In this document: positions 47,013 to 64,000 of the stretch, piece after piece | How positions within the stretch are numbered: the first letter of the stretch is position 1 | Layout: every line of letters starts with the position of its first letter | Assembly: GCA_963921425.1 (NCBI GenBank) | Contig: OY992832.1 | Coordinates: 7,998,001 to 8,062,000 of the forward strand | Length of the DNA stretch: 64,000 nt | Direction of reading: 5' to 3' | Source: Dryas octopetala | Lineage: Eukaryota; Streptophyta; Magnoliopsida; Rosales; Rosaceae | Notes under the pieces: model-generated | The model's database searches: none | Told to the model about the DNA's origin: nothing | The model's input: only the letters and a program-made list of their open reading frames with translations | Translations under genes and position numbers: made by a program

Positions 47013-48623
47013 TTAAAGAGGAAATGCTACAATACTTTGCTCATTCTTGAAGAAGTTTTCATGATCAACCCCACCTTTTATACGTGCTAATTTCTCAAAA
47101 TTGTGCTTGAAGTACTTTTCACCCCAAACCTTGGCTTCTGAGAAAGTTCCATTGACATTTTTCCCGATGTCCAAATCCCTGTAGTTGACATATGCAGTTC
47201 TTGGGTTTTTGGACACAAAAGGACCCATGAAGTTGTAAACTCTGTAGATCCATTCCAAACGCCTCTTCTCAACCAAAGCTCCCCCCTCTTGCCACTTTGT
47301 GAAGTACTGGATGTTGTATAAGACCCCAGCTCTATGCGGAAATGGAATTGAAGATTCTGATATCTGACTCATAATTCCACCATAAGGGTCCCAAATCATT
47401 ATGCCAGCCTCACCTTCTAGCATTACCTTCCATATGGCCTCTAAATTTGTTTCTGGAATGGGTTCAGTCACAAAATCTGATTTGGCTTTGAAGAAGCCCT
47501 TTTGAACATGGTTTCTGTCTAACAAAACCTCTATGGCCTCTCCTGGGTTTCCACCATTAGAGTACAGAATAGACTGAATCCAACTCATTTCCTTACAGTT
47601 CTCAGGCTTTAAACCCAACTCAGGAAAACCCTTTTCAATCAGTGGGACTAGTTGATCAATGGTTCCAAGAAACAAGGCATTGAAGTTGGCCTGGATTGTT
47701 CTTCCACCATTAAAATCCTTGCCCACAAACATGATCACTCTTATAAACAGATCTTCATGCAACTGATGAGCAATCTGTTGCCACCTGTGAATCAATTTGG
47801 TTGCATTTTGTTCAAGGGTCTTAAGGATGTTGAACACAGTCACCTTAGGAGGAACTGAAACCAACTTGATCTTCCATTCAACTAAAACACCAAAGCTTCC
47901 ACCTCCACCTCCTCTAATGGCCCAAAACAAGTCCTCACCCATGGATTGCCTGTCAAGTATGTTCCCATCAGCATCAACCACAATTGCATCTACAACATTA
48001 TCAGCTGCAAGACCTAATTTCCTCATCAATGTGCCCTGCCCCCCACCACTGATATGCCCACCAGCACCAATTGTAGGGCAAAGACCAGCAGGGAAACCAA
48101 GGCCTCCTCTGCTCAAGGCTTCCTCTGCTCTTGGTTGCTACATTATAGTAAAGCTCACCAAGTGTAGCACCAACTTGAACCCATGCAGTGCCATTTTTGC
48201 TGTCAACTCTAACACTACTAAGGTTGACAAGATCAATTATGACAAAGGGCACATCTGATTTATAAGACAGGCCCTCATAGTCATGACCACCACTTCGAAT
48301 CCTGACTTGCAGGCCATTCTGTTTACTGCAAATCACTGCAGCTCGAACGTGAGAACAGTGATACGGGGTAATGATATATTGAGGGTTTTGTTTGCAGTGC
48401 TGTTAGTGAACCTGAGGTTTTGTATAGAGGACTGAAAGACTGATGAAAATGAAGGGTCATCAGTGGTGTACACCAATTTTCTGAGGTTGGTTAAATGAAG
48501 TAGAGAAGAGTAGGCTTGGGAGGCAATGCAATGAAGAAAGTTGTGTCCATGGATGAGGTCAGGTGTTGTAGAGAAAACTGAGAACAAGAGAGAAAATGTT
48601 GCATAGGTTAGAAAGGAAGCCAT
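47013..48623 (-). pseudogene. Berberine bridge enzyme-like gene, full length but frameshifted
   Basis: ATG at 48623 starts a secretory N-terminus (MASFLTYATFSLLFSVFS), and the copy runs to a normal C-terminus ([10 protein letters not shown]) at 47013. Two frame changes separate three otherwise clean blocks. The first is about 48350-48365: the frame jumps by one base within the segment before [17 protein letters not shown]. The second, near 48105-48125, is a 16-bp tandem duplication (AGCAGAGGAAGCCTTG next to AGCAGAGGAGGCCTTG on the minus strand). All family motifs survive ([38 protein letters not shown]), with Ile at the gatekeeper position. Decay is therefore recent, or one shift could be a sequence error. 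It groups with the gene at 44179-45771 rather than the three downstream copies. Confidence 0.85.
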
Positions 48624-49393
48624 TTTTGCTTCCTCTCACTGCAATTCATTAGGCTGTGACTAATTTATGGTAGAACAAGAACTCGTTTCAAACATCCTCT
48701 TAACTGTCATTAATTTCTCTCTTAATTAGCATCCAGTAAGAAATTGTAACCGGGAGGAAATCAAAACAAATGAAACTGAAAAAGTCGTAAATCAACATTA
48801 ATGATATTCATTTAAACAAGGATTCTGATTTTATGTTATAGCTAAAACGCCACTAGAATGTAAATATATACCCATCTTTTCCTTATTTAAATAAGAATTG
48901 GGTCTAGGAAGAGACGGGATTGAGCCTCACAAAGTTAGAGCAGGGTTGGGCTAACTCAACCCATTGAAATAAAAAGAGAAATTTGAAAAACTAATCTATT
49001 TTAGTTGTTATTAAAGACTTTTAACGCTTTTCAAAATTTTAACTCTCAAATAGTGCTTGAGGGATGTTCGAGCACTTCTCGAGAGAAGCTCGAGAGTCAA
49101 AATTCAAAAATTTAAAAAAGAGGTTAAAAGTATTTAATTAACTTCAATTGAATTAGATTAATTTTTCAAATAAAAATTAAAGAAAAGAAATGATTAACTT
49201 ATTGCCTTAAAACAGGTATATCATTTTAAATTCTAAACCTAATATCATATATACTTTTCTAGAGCAGTTGAATGTTGAACGCTGAGAACAAGAGGATTTT
49301 ATTCCAGTACATGAAATTTGACAAACATTCTCTTAAACTAAGGACATTAGGTCAAACCAATTAAAGCCTTACTGTACAGTCTGTACTCAAGTT
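48624..49393. other. Spacer between BBE-like copies
   Basis: AT-rich, no supported feature. The part from about 49260 resembles the 3' flanks of the later BBE-like units near 52765 and 55900, so it belongs to the duplicated unit. Confidence 0.6.
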
Positions 49394-51052
<1,659 letters not shown>

Positions 51053-51078
51053 TTAAGGAAGCAGCTTAGTGTGTGTTG

Positions 51079-51088
51079 TTTTATAGAA
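51079..51088 (-). promoter_or_regulatory. TATA box of BBE-like unit 1
   Basis: Minus strand GCTTCTATAAAAC about 65 bp upstream of the ATG at 51019. The same GCTTCTATAAA(A/G)CAACAC context recurs upstream of units 2 and 3. Confidence 0.7.
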
Positions 51089-51299
51089 GCATGAACGTCT
51101 ATATGAGCTAATGGGAACGTCATGTGGGGATGGGATCATTTGGGTTAATTGTGTCCATTTTAATTATGCAGTGTGTGTAGTGGAATGTGATGACTCATAT
51201 CATATATAATCGGAAAAAACCTCCCTAGCAGGCTAGCACATGATGAGAGATAGACCAAATGTGTTTATACACCCCTTATGTGGAATTTTTACTCCATAT

Positions 51300-51860
51300 G
51301 ACTCATACCATTCGCCTCCTCTCAACCACAGCTCCCCCCATTGACCACTCGGTGAAGTAATGTAGGTTGAATAAGACTCCAGCACTATGCGGAAATGGTA
51401 TTAAAGATTCTGATATCTGACTCATTCTTCCATCATAAGGATCCAAATCATTAGGCCTGCTGCCTCCCCTTCTAGCATTACCCTCCATGTGGCCTCTAGA
51501 TTAGTTTCTGAAGAAGCCCTTTTGAACATGGTTTCTGTCTAATATTCCCATTATCAAAGTATAGAATACACTGATATCCAACTTATCTCCCTGCAGTTCT
51601 CTGGCTGCAGATCCAACTCATGAAAGCTTTTTGCAATCTGTGGGACTAGTTTGTAATGGTCCCAAGAAATAAGGCATTAAAGTTAAACTGGATTGTTCTT
51701 CCACCATTAGAATCCTTGCCTACAATTATGTGATTCTTATAAATAAATCTTCAAGCGACTGGTAAGCATCTTGTTGCCCCCTGTGAATCAATATGGTTTC
51801 ATTCTGCATTTTCTTTAACACAATCAATGATCAGTGAACTGGGCATGCATGGTGTTTAAT
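51300..51860 (-). pseudogene. Eroded BBE-like fragment (in unit 1)
   Basis: Minus-strand remnants match the middle of the frameshifted copy at 47013-48623 rather than the adjacent gene: DPYDGRMSQISESLIPFPHSAGV, then traces of the FFKA, LGL.PENC, LFLGT and [15 protein letters not shown] segments. It lacks both ends and is riddled with indels and stops. It lies just upstream of the intact gene at 49394-51019 and a shorter version sits at the same place upstream of unit 2. Confidence 0.85.
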
Positions 51861-52906
51861 TGAGAACAGTTTAGCAAGTTGTGCAAAGAGAAGGAAAAAA
51901 GGTAGAATTTTGTGATAATCCTTTGTTTTATAAATGCGTACTTTTCCTTAGCCAGAGTGAAAACTTTAGTGAGATTACAACTGTAAAATAAGTCTAGAAC
52001 TGATCATTTTTAATTTTAACTTAGTTTTGGGTTTGACTTTCCCACATACATAGAGACATTATTCAAGCTGCATAAAATTAATACCATCTGTTCCATATTT
52101 ATATCAGAAATTTTAGGTAATTCTGACTGCATATAAAAAGGTGTATCTATATCCCAAGAATTTCAAGAGACAACTAAATTCATGCCTTACAAGTGCCACA
52201 TACAGAATCAAGTTTGATACCTGGAAGATTCTGAATACTCCTTTCAAGAGACACTTTATGTAATCAATGGCTTCTTTCTATTTCCTTAGAAACGCAATGT
52301 TGTGGTGATTGTTTGTAATGTAATGCTCTGCTGTTAAGCAGTTTCACTGTTTGTTCTATCTGCTTTTGCAGACTGTTTCTGTGGTACAATGAAATCAAGA
52401 ATTCATTCAACCTACTATTTGACTACAACCCTACATGTACAAGTTTATTTTATTTATTTATGAAATTAGGTTTTGTATAAGGTGCAACCCTACATGTATT
52501 AGTTTTTTTTTGTTTTTAGTTTCATTTTATTTATGAAATTTTTTTATTCATTCTTCTGAAATTATTTTATGACTACAACCCTACATGTACAGAGTTAAAG
52601 AGCAGGGTTCGCCTGATCCAACCCACAGAAATAAAAATGAAAGAAAACAAAAGATCAACACATGCCCTCAAAGAAGATAATATCATATTTAGATTATCTC
52701 CTATATTACACAAATATTGAAGCACCCACATCAGTTGCATTACATCACTTTCTCCAGCAGTTGAATCTTGAACATTGAGACCAAGAGAATTCTTTAACAA
52801 GTTTATTCCACTATATGAAATTAGTCAATTGTCAGAGATTCTCCTAATAAAAATACACTGGTTTGCAAACATCACATATCCAGCTCCTGGCTTTTCTATG
52901 ATGACC
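51861..52906. other. Spacer of BBE duplication unit 1
   Basis: No gene. It is alignable by eye with 54985-56040 (for example the GCATGCATGGTGTTTAATTG and ACTTTTCCTTAGCCAGAGTG stretches), so the spacer was duplicated with the gene. Confidence 0.75.
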
Positions 52907-54628
<1,722 letters not shown>

Positions 54629-54739
54629 CTAATGCTAACACCACTCATTTGGGTCCATGCACTCCATTTCAGTTATGCAGTGTGTTTTGTGGAATGTGAT
54701 GACTCATATCATATGACTAATAGTCTAATACCATACTGT

Positions 54740-54990
54740 ATGTAATTATGGAATTACCCTCCATGTGGCTGTCCTGGGTTCACATAATCAAAGTATAGAA
54801 TAGACTGAATATCCAACTTATCTCCCTGCAGACCCAACCTCGGGAAAGCTTTTTGCAATCAGTGGGACTAGTTGATCAATGTTCCCAAGAACAAGGCATT
54901 AAAGAATCTTCAATGATGATTCTTATAAGCAAATCTCCATGCGGCTGATAAGCATTCTTCTGCCACCTGTGATCAGTGAGCTGGGTATGC
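54740..54990 (-). pseudogene. Eroded BBE-like fragment (in unit 2)
   Basis: A shorter, more deleted version of the fragment at 51300-51860: shared stretches around CAAAGTATAGAATAGACTGA, AAAGCTTTTTGCAATC and GTGGGACTAGTTGATCAATG. Coding potential is gone. Its shared position proves that the fragment was already dead, or died in parallel, when the unit duplicated. Confidence 0.75.
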
Positions 54991-56044
54991 ATGGTGTTTA
55001 ATTGAACAATTTAGCAAGTTGTGCAAAGAAAAGAAAAAGAAGTATAAGATTCTGTGATAACCCTTTGTTTTATGAATGCATACTTTTCCTTAGCCAGAGT
55101 GTGAACTTTAGTGGGATTAGAACTGTAAAATTAGTCTAGAACTGATCATTTTTAGTTTTGACTTAGGTTTGGGTTTGACTTCTCCACAAACAAAGAGACG
55201 TTACTACTTATCTCTTTTTGGTCAAATCAGCCGTACAATTGAAGAGGCATAAAGTTTTTACCATCTGTTCGATCCATATTTATATTAGCAAGTTTTGGTA
55301 ATTCAGGCTGCATATATAAGTTGCATCTATAACCCAAAAATTTCATTCAAATCATGCATGGAGTCAGCTAAATACAAGTGCCACATACAGAATCAAGTTT
55401 GATACCTGGAAGAATCTGAATACTCCTTTGAAGAGATAATTTATGTAATCATTGGCTTCTTTGTATTTCCTTACAAACGCAATTGTAATGTAATGCCTGT
55501 GTTATGTTAAGTAGTTCCACTGCTTTTTCTATCTGCTTTTGCAGACTGTTATTGTGGTAGAATGATATCACTAATTCATTTATCTTACTATGTGACTACA
55601 ACCCAACATATACTTATTTATTTATGAAATTAGTTTATTTATATACTAAAGTTAACTTTTTCTTTACATAAGTTAGCATGGTGATTATGCCCTGTGGCCT
55701 AGGCAGAGTCAGGCCTGGGCTTGACAAAGTTAGAGCAGAATTGGTCTGACCCAAGAAATTACTAACTCTTGTCCTTTAAAATGTAACATAAATTTTTTTT
55801 TTTTTAAAAGGTAATATCATACTTAAAAGTATCTCCTATAAACTATAAGAAACCAATTATTGCAGCACCCATATCAGTTACATTGCATCACTTTTCTACA
55901 TAATTTGAATCTTGAATGTTGAACAAAGACACTTCTTTGACAATTTTATTCCAGTATATAAAACTAGACAAACATTCTCTTAAACAGAGCACATTGGTCA
56001 GTCAAACCAATCAAAGCCTTACCGTGCTGCAAACATCATTATAT
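54991..56044. other. Spacer of BBE duplication unit 2
   Basis: No gene; paralogous to 51861-52906. Small indels separate the two spacers, so the duplication is not brand new. Confidence 0.7.
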
Positions 56045-57771
<1,727 letters not shown>

Positions 57772-58451
57772 GCATTCAAGCATGGAGGTCTCTCTGTGTG
57801 ACACCAACGTGTATTTGAGGTAATGCAAACGTCATGGTGGTGATGGGATGGTTTGGGTCAATATTGGTCTCCATTTTAATTATGAGTGTTGTGGAATAAG
57901 GATCATATAATATGAACTTCTGCTTAGACTGCTTGGACTATGGAGTATGGGCGAATTCATCGGTCAGCTTCTTGATGATGATCTACCAATATTTCTATTC
58001 AATCATGTTCCTTCAGAATTAATGTCACAAGTGTACAAGCATTGTTTTGTAATGTTCTTACTTTAAATTAAAGTTCACGGGAATTTTCCAAAGGGGTTTA
58101 GTACAATAAAAAAGAACTTCGAAGCGATAGAATTGTCCTTTGGATGAACGTGTAATATACTCAATCTATATCTATTTTGATATATCTTTTATTTATCTAA
58201 AGGTTTAAGTTTTTAAGCTATAAGAATACTATAGGATTCTTTATCTTGATGTTTCTACAATCAAGATCAAATGAATTTTAATTTTATGACAGTACTGTAT
58301 ATTAATAGTTTGGTTTAAAAATAAGAGAATCTTAATTTTAAATTTATAATTCACAATATATGTAAATTTTATTATTTACAATATATAAGTCGACTTGAAC
58401 CCAAAACAATTGATAATTAGACAAATCGAGTTTGTGTTAAGTTATTTAATA

Positions 58452-58822
58452 GAGTTAATTATACTTACACCCTCTGAGATTTATCGTCTTTTCACATACA
58501 CCTCCTAGGGTTTCAATAATTACACATACACCCCATGAGGTTTTGAAACTGTTACATATAACCCCCTATAGTGAGACGAAAATGATGAGAAATTATACAA
58601 AAAAGCATGTTAAGGGATTAAATAGCCTAATAAGATTATTCAAGGTGTAAGGTCTAACCTGAATATAAATATTTTCTTATTTATTTATTTATTTATTTTT
58701 TCTTGTAGGGGTTATATGCAACAGTTTAAAACCTCAGGGGTGTATGTGTAATTATTGAAACCTCAGGAGATGTATGTGAAAAGACGATAAATCTCAGAAG
58801 GTGTAAGTGTAATTAACTTTTG
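58452..58822. mobile_element. Inverted-repeat transposable element (MULE/MITE-like)
   Basis: The left arm starts GAGTTAATTATACTTACACC and the right arm, reverse complemented, AAGTTAATTACACTTACACC; about 105-115 bp of each arm match closely, including CGTCTTTTCACATACA and the AATTACACATACACCCC segment. The middle is AT-rich with a (TTTA)n run. No exact target duplication; TATTTAATA/TGTTTAATA flanks match 8 of 9 but are offset by a base. Confidence 0.75.
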
Positions 58823-59479
58823 TTTAATATAATTCGATAAACATGTCCGTTTTAAGATTATCTAATATACATATCCCACATAAACTAGAAATGACGCAAT
58901 CCAAATACGATCTCATATGATTAAATTGCTATTCCTAGTGTTGGAAACTTGTGAGGCTTAGCATATTCACGTTCATGTTTAATTAGAATATGGCCTAATA
59001 AATACATAATTAACACCGTAGATTATGGATATACTGGGAAAACTTTACCACATATGTAACACACAAAGGATTCCCACGAAAAAAGAAAATCCCATACAAA
59101 AGATTAAAAAGAATTAAAAAAGGTAAAATCAAGCAATAAATATGGTTGTTACTCAGAAACAGCCCCACTTCGATCATAAAGCAAAATAAGGAACATGAAA
59201 AGAAGGAAAGAAAAAGATAGCGATAGGAAACCGACACATTTAACAACTTTGACAATTCTATCGTAGCAAAGAAAAGAAACTTTCACAATTGGAGATTTAA
59301 TTAAAGAGTGTTGATATTTGTACATTTTTTTTTTCTTTTTATACTTTTTTTTTCTCCTACACACCCCTAATTTTTCTAAAATTTAAAATTTCTCTTAACA
59401 CACCTCTCCAATTACCTTAATACTCTTATTTTATTTATTTCAAAAAATTTATCAACACAACATACCCCATTAACTCAAA

Positions 59480-60225
59480 AAAAAAAAAAAAAAAAAAACC
59501 ACACATAGTCCATTCTTCTCCCTCACCCTGACCACCTCACCCCCTCCCTCACCCCGACCACCTTACTCCCTCCCTCACCCTCACCCTCACCACCTTCATC
59601 CCTCCATTTATGTCTCTATTCGGCGACAGCAACCTCGACCCACCCCTTCCTAGCCCCTTCTTTTCCTTCACCCCGACCACCTCCCTCCCTCTCCCCCTCC
59701 CCCTCCCCCTCCCCCTCCCCCTCCTTCATTTTCTCTCTGTCCAACTCCAGCAACAACCCCGGCCCACCCCCTCCCTGCCCCTTCGGTGACCACCTCTCTC
59801 TCTCTCTCTCTCTCTCCACCTTAAAAAAATAAAATTGCAGGTGGTGGCTGGTTTGGCGGGCCAGTGTCGAAACCAGTGGTTTCGCTCGACAGGTACCCGC
59901 CGAACAAAACCATAGGTTCCGGCGAGTTCATCGTTTCCGGCGACGAGGAAGAAGAGTAAGGCTTGGGAGAGAGAAAGAGAGTGGGTTCGGGAGAGAGGAA
60001 AGTGAGGTGAGAAAGAGTGGGTTCGTGAGAGAGAAGGAGAGTGAGGGGAGAGATTGGGTTGGGGAGGGAGGTGGTCGGGGTGACTGGTGAGGGAATGGGA
60101 GGGGTTGCTGGGTTAGGTTTGTGTTTTTTTTTTTTGTCTGAATTGATTGGGGGGGGGGGTGTGTTGGGTGAGGGAAGGAGAGAGTAGGAAAGAGAGGGAA
60201 AGGTGTGTTTGGTTTTTTCTCTTTG
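59480..60225. repeat. Pyrimidine-rich then purine-rich low-complexity block
   Basis: After a poly-A run, 59500-59820 is C/T-rich (repeated CCCTCACCCTGACCACC-like units, a CCCCTC run and a CT microsatellite), and 59930-60225 is G/A-rich with a partly complementary vocabulary. The centre, about 59840-59940, is GC-rich (GTTCCGGCGAGTTCATCG). It resembles the interior of the element at 15225-16553, but I could not establish terminal repeats. Confidence 0.5.
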
Positions 60226-60241
60226 ATTATTATTTTTTTAA

Positions 60242-60649
60242 GGAAAAAATACATTTTTAGTCCATGTGTTTTAACTTGCAATCAATTTTAGTCTTTGTGT
60301 TATCAAAATTGTCAATTTGGTCTATGTGTTTATGTTTGCAAGCAATTTTAGTCGACCACCACCGATTGTAGCGGCGGGTTTACGGTGGATTTCACACATT
60401 ATGCCCAAGAGAGAGAGAGAGAGAGAGAGAGAAAGAAAGCTGATTAGGGGAAAGAGGGATGGAGGGAGGGTGAGGATGGTGGTGATGTGTTGTTGTCAGT
60501 GGTGGAAGGGAATAATAGGATGATTTTGGTGGTGGTGGACTAAAATTGCTTCCAAACATAAACACATGGACTGAATTGGCAATTTTGAAAACACAAAGAC
60601 CAAAATTGATTACAAAGTAAAACACAATGACTAAAAATATATTTTTTCC
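60242..60649. mobile_element. Mutator-type MITE with 9-bp target duplication
   Basis: Arms begin GGAAAAAATA(C/T)ATTTTTAGTC and stay inverted for about 120 bp (for example CAATTTTAGTCTTTGTGTT and ATGTGTTTATGTTTG). The flanks carry the 9-bp repeat TTTTTTTAA (60233-60241 and 60650-60658); the low complexity of that repeat weakens it. The centre holds a (GA)n run at about 60410-60432. Confidence 0.75.
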
Positions 60650-62820
60650 TTTTTTTAAATGGAGTGTACGAAAAGAAAAAAAAAATGCAAATAATAGCTC
60701 TCTAACTAAATTGACCATTCGGTGTCAGTGTGTCACCACCATGCCTCGTTTGGAAAAGCATTGTCCTTGTCAAATTGTACAATGGGGGTGCCCACAATCA
60801 ATTTCTCATGTGGGCTCTTAATTTAGCTGCGAACCAAATTAACGGTGTGTTAGAAGCCATTTAATTAATGAAATCTGCGCGTATTATGAGATTCATATCA
60901 ATATGAATATTTCAAGATTATTATTCATGCGTACGTATATAAACGACTATGGGTAGCATTTTTTTATATGACTATATTACCCAGCTTTTGATGCCACGAG
61001 AAAAGAATTTCTGAACTTTGAGAAAGCAGGTATCTGATTAATAAATAAAAAAGGAAAGACTTTGAGAAAAGTTGGTTTAAAAGAGAGATTGTGTTTCGAT
61101 GTGGCATATCTTAAAAGATGTGTGTAAATTTTACCAGTGCATATATATATTTCCACAATGGAGATCGAGGGCATTATGTCAACCTTACGTAATCTATGTA
61201 TCCCCCATTACATGTTTAAACACATGATTAATTACTTAATTACTCGCTAATGGGAGACTTCTTAATCCTCTTTTTTTTCTTGTCAAGTCATAAGGTGGAA
61301 TATAAAGGTAGAATATAAACTTGCACGACAGAATTAAAACAGCTGATTTTTTGCTCTCTATTGCTTGAGGCACCTCTTATTGCCAATATATGAGCCTATG
61401 ACTTGAAGCTTGAGGCACCTCTTTATCGCGTTCACTCGATCTTAAGGTTGCTTAATTATTTGCTCAAGCTAATTAAGCTTCTAGCTACCTTTTCATATAA
61501 TTGCTTAATACGTACGCTTGTTTGTATTTGGTGATCGAGCCCTTCATAATGTAAATTGTTGCTATGTTTATTAGTTTTTGACAATTATACAGTCATTACC
61601 GACATTTATCCACAAAATACTATTATTTTGACCCCAAAAAAAAAGTTTGGCCCAAAAATTCGATCATACTAATTTACCATATCGATCATATAAGGACCGG
61701 TCATTTCTTCCAAACTCAGTGCGACATATACTGACATGTTATTACGGTCAGATAAAATATTTTTTTGTAAAACTATTATTTTTTGAATGAATCCTAATAA
61801 ATTATATATCCTCACGCGCGCTAAATCTGGGCGCTTAATGCGCAAGAGTACCGGGCAGACTCTATTTGTGGAAAAAGCTTTGGTCGTCAAACGCTGAATT
61901 TGCGCGAAAAGTATACACTGATGAGCGATCGAGAGGGTCCAAACTCCAAAGGAAGCTTTTCTTTGCAGCCCTATTAGCCACAAAATATCTGCATCATGCT
62001 CCAAATGTCAAATAAAGCAACTCCATCACTTACCCAACGCATAAGCTCTGCCTGATATTTATGGTGAAAATTAATGGTTTATGGCCCAACATACCAATAC
62101 TTCAAATCCATCTTCAACTTTATTTAATTGGGTTCGTGTACTGGCCACTTTCCAGTCTTTTAACTGGTCAATGCATATGCTTTTAATTTGTTACATCTAT
62201 ATTTATCACCATGGAACAAGTCCAATATATATTTTGTTTGTGTACCTACCAATGTTTCCCAATATTACATATACAGATTTTAGATCATTGGATCGATCGG
62301 AACTGTTATCTTCTTTGAATTATGGCATATATGGCCACTTAATTGCTTGGATGTCACAGTGGATCGAATAATATTTAGTGGATAGTTATTGGGAACAAAA
62401 TTCCACCGGGGTATATTAATAATTAAGCTTGGCACACCAAGTTAGAATCAATCAACTAATATATGGTGATGCCAGATTTAATTCATCAGTAGGTGAATTA
62501 TGATCGAATATGGACAATAGCTAGTTTATAATGTTTCCGTAACTATGGTAGATTAAATTAATTTTTTTTTTTTTTTGACCAATGGTAGATTAAATTAATT
62601 AGTTACTTTTTTGCTCTTCATCTGCTCCCACAATAACCTTCAAATTAATCATTTCATGCAGACTCGTGAAGGGTACTTAGAAAGCTAAAGCACTGCTTTA
62701 AACATTAGTTAATTCCTATTGATTGATTAACAGTCCATACAGAATGTAAAGAAGAGCGTTCGCCCATGTGATCATCTTTATTAACTTTTTTATATTACTT
62801 TGATCTCTCTGGATTAATAT

Positions 62821-63692
62821 TGGCTTATTTACTATTTTATCCCTGAAATAACTTCTAATCTAATTTTACCTCCTAAGGTTTATTTTGTATCACATTATCT
62901 CTTGAAACTAATTCTCATGTATCATTTTGTTTACTTTTTATTTTTACAAACTTTGAAAATTAATTAAAAAAAACTCCGGACTCAAAAAAATACATGGAAA
63001 ATTTTTACGGATTTGTCTTGACTAGTATTAATTTACTATGAGGTCAAATTACCAATTTTTCATCCAAATGTTTCTAGAAAATTAAAATACATTTTACTCT
63101 TTAGAAATTCATAAGATAATCTCCTGAACTCCAAAAAATACGAGGTTTACACCGTTGGTCTTCTAAACATTAACACTACCTTTCTTGTGAACACTTGCTA
63201 CCCAAAAGACCTCTCGGTTTTAGAGGAAAATAAATTTCCCTTTATAAAATAAATTCTAGAAAATTCTAGAATTTCCATAAAGTCTTGGAAGAATTCTCTG
63301 AAACAAGTTTTTGGTAATTTCCAAAAAATTTTGAGAATTCATCCGAAACTTTACATAAATTTTAGAATTTTTATAGAGGGAAATTTATTTTAATTTTCTA
63401 GAAATAAATTAAAATAAATTTGGATTTCCCAAATTTTTTAGAAACTCTCAGTAGACAAATTGATAATTTGACCCCATAGTAAATTAGAACTAATCAATAC
63501 GAGTCTGTAGGAATTTTTCATGTATTTTTCTAAGTTCGGAACTATTTTTAATTAATTTTCAAAGTTTATAAAAATAGAAAATGAACAAAGTGATACATGA
63601 GAATTAGTTTCAGAGGATAAAGTGATACAAAATAAATATTAAGGGGTAAAGTTAGATTAGAAGTTATTTCGGGACAAACTAATAAATAAGCC
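62821..63692. mobile_element. Large foldback/inverted-repeat element
   Basis: The left end (TGGCTTATTTACTATTTTAT) and the reverse complement of the right end (GGCTTATTTATTAGTTTGTC) open two arms that match for at least 265 bp, with long shared blocks such as AAATAACTTCTAATCTAA and AAACTAATTCTCATGTATCA. The inner sequence also folds back (AAATTTCCCTTTATA against TATAGAGGGAAATTT), so nearly the whole 870 bp forms one imperfect hairpin. Flanks repeat ATTAATAT (62813-62820 and 63693-63700), an 8- to 9-bp target duplication. No protein is encoded. Confidence 0.85.
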
Positions 63693-64000
63693 ATTAATAT
63701 ATCTACAATGTGATCACCAACTTTGGCTTTGATTTCAAACAAAAAAAGACATCTGTATACATATTACTTGCTACCTAATCTATAATTGTTTGGAAGCGAG
63801 ATTCGTGGATTTGTTAGTATCGAGGTGATGCCATGACAAAGTACGTGTTTAATTAAAGAGATAATATTAAGTGGAAAAAAAAGGGGCAGGCATTTCATCT
63901 TATTGATTGATTTCTTTGCTAAGGTCCAGAGGGTTCCCGATCGTTCAGTTGTTTGATGAGACACCCTCATCATTTTATCACTTTTATCCCATTCTATACG

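Larger units (their letters stand above)
57840..64000. other. Gene-free region with inverted-repeat elements
   Basis: Over 6 kb without a supportable gene. It contains the elements listed separately at 58452-58822, 60242-60649 and 62821-63692 and a pyrimidine/purine-rich block at 59480-60225. Remaining sequence is AT-rich; open frames such as 61669-62004 show no family features. Confidence 0.6.

Noticed and set aside
61669-62004. 111-aa minus-strand frame
   Set aside because: No domain or signal features and no supporting context; length is within chance expectation for this region.

Overview
This is a plant nuclear genome window. The evidence is spliced genes with canonical GT/AG introns, long AT-rich spacers, a Ty1/copia LTR retrotransposon, several Mutator-type inverted-repeat elements, and plant families (germin-like, plant-type fatty acid 2-hydroxylase without cytochrome b5, MEE22, a berberine-bridge-enzyme cluster). 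Gene content suggests a woody or herbaceous eudicot, plausibly Rosaceae, but I cannot prove the family from sequence alone.

Layout. 1-168: first exon of a germin-like protein (minus), cut by the window edge. 1184-3161: beta-tubulin (minus, three exons, 447 aa). 3162-9017: gene-poor AT-rich spacer with a 200-base assembly gap. 9018-10376: a two-membrane-region protein resembling the ethylene-responsive nuclear protein (ERT2-like) family. 12075-12870: a second, complete germin-like protein (minus). 15225-16553: a Mutator-type (possibly Pack-MULE) element with very long inverted repeats and a perfect 9-bp target duplication. 18189-20589 and 22819-24806: tandem fatty acid 2-hydroxylase genes with the same six-exon structure. 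26691-33383: MEE22-like long coiled-coil protein (eight exons, 1475 aa). 34030-41095: a copia element with two LTRs that look identical, a 5-bp target duplication and a decayed interior, sitting about 250 bp before the first codon of a protein phosphatase 2C gene (41349-43530) that carries an in-frame stop. 44179-57694: a minus-strand cluster of berberine bridge enzyme-like (BBE-like) flavoproteins: four intact genes, one full-length but frameshifted copy and two eroded fragments. 57695-64000: no gene; at least three inverted-repeat elements and a pyrimidine/purine-rich block.

How it fits together. Most genes are unrelated housekeeping or developmental genes. The distinctive part is the BBE-like array, which grew by duplicating a unit made of an intact gene plus a dead BBE fragment. 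Three copies keep the residues described for monolignol oxidoreductases (bicovalent FAD His and Cys, gatekeeper Leu, Tyr, Lys/Gln); the outlying two differ at exactly those positions, so the cluster probably contains two biochemical types. I found no convincing new multi-gene system, CRISPR array or bacterial-type locus.
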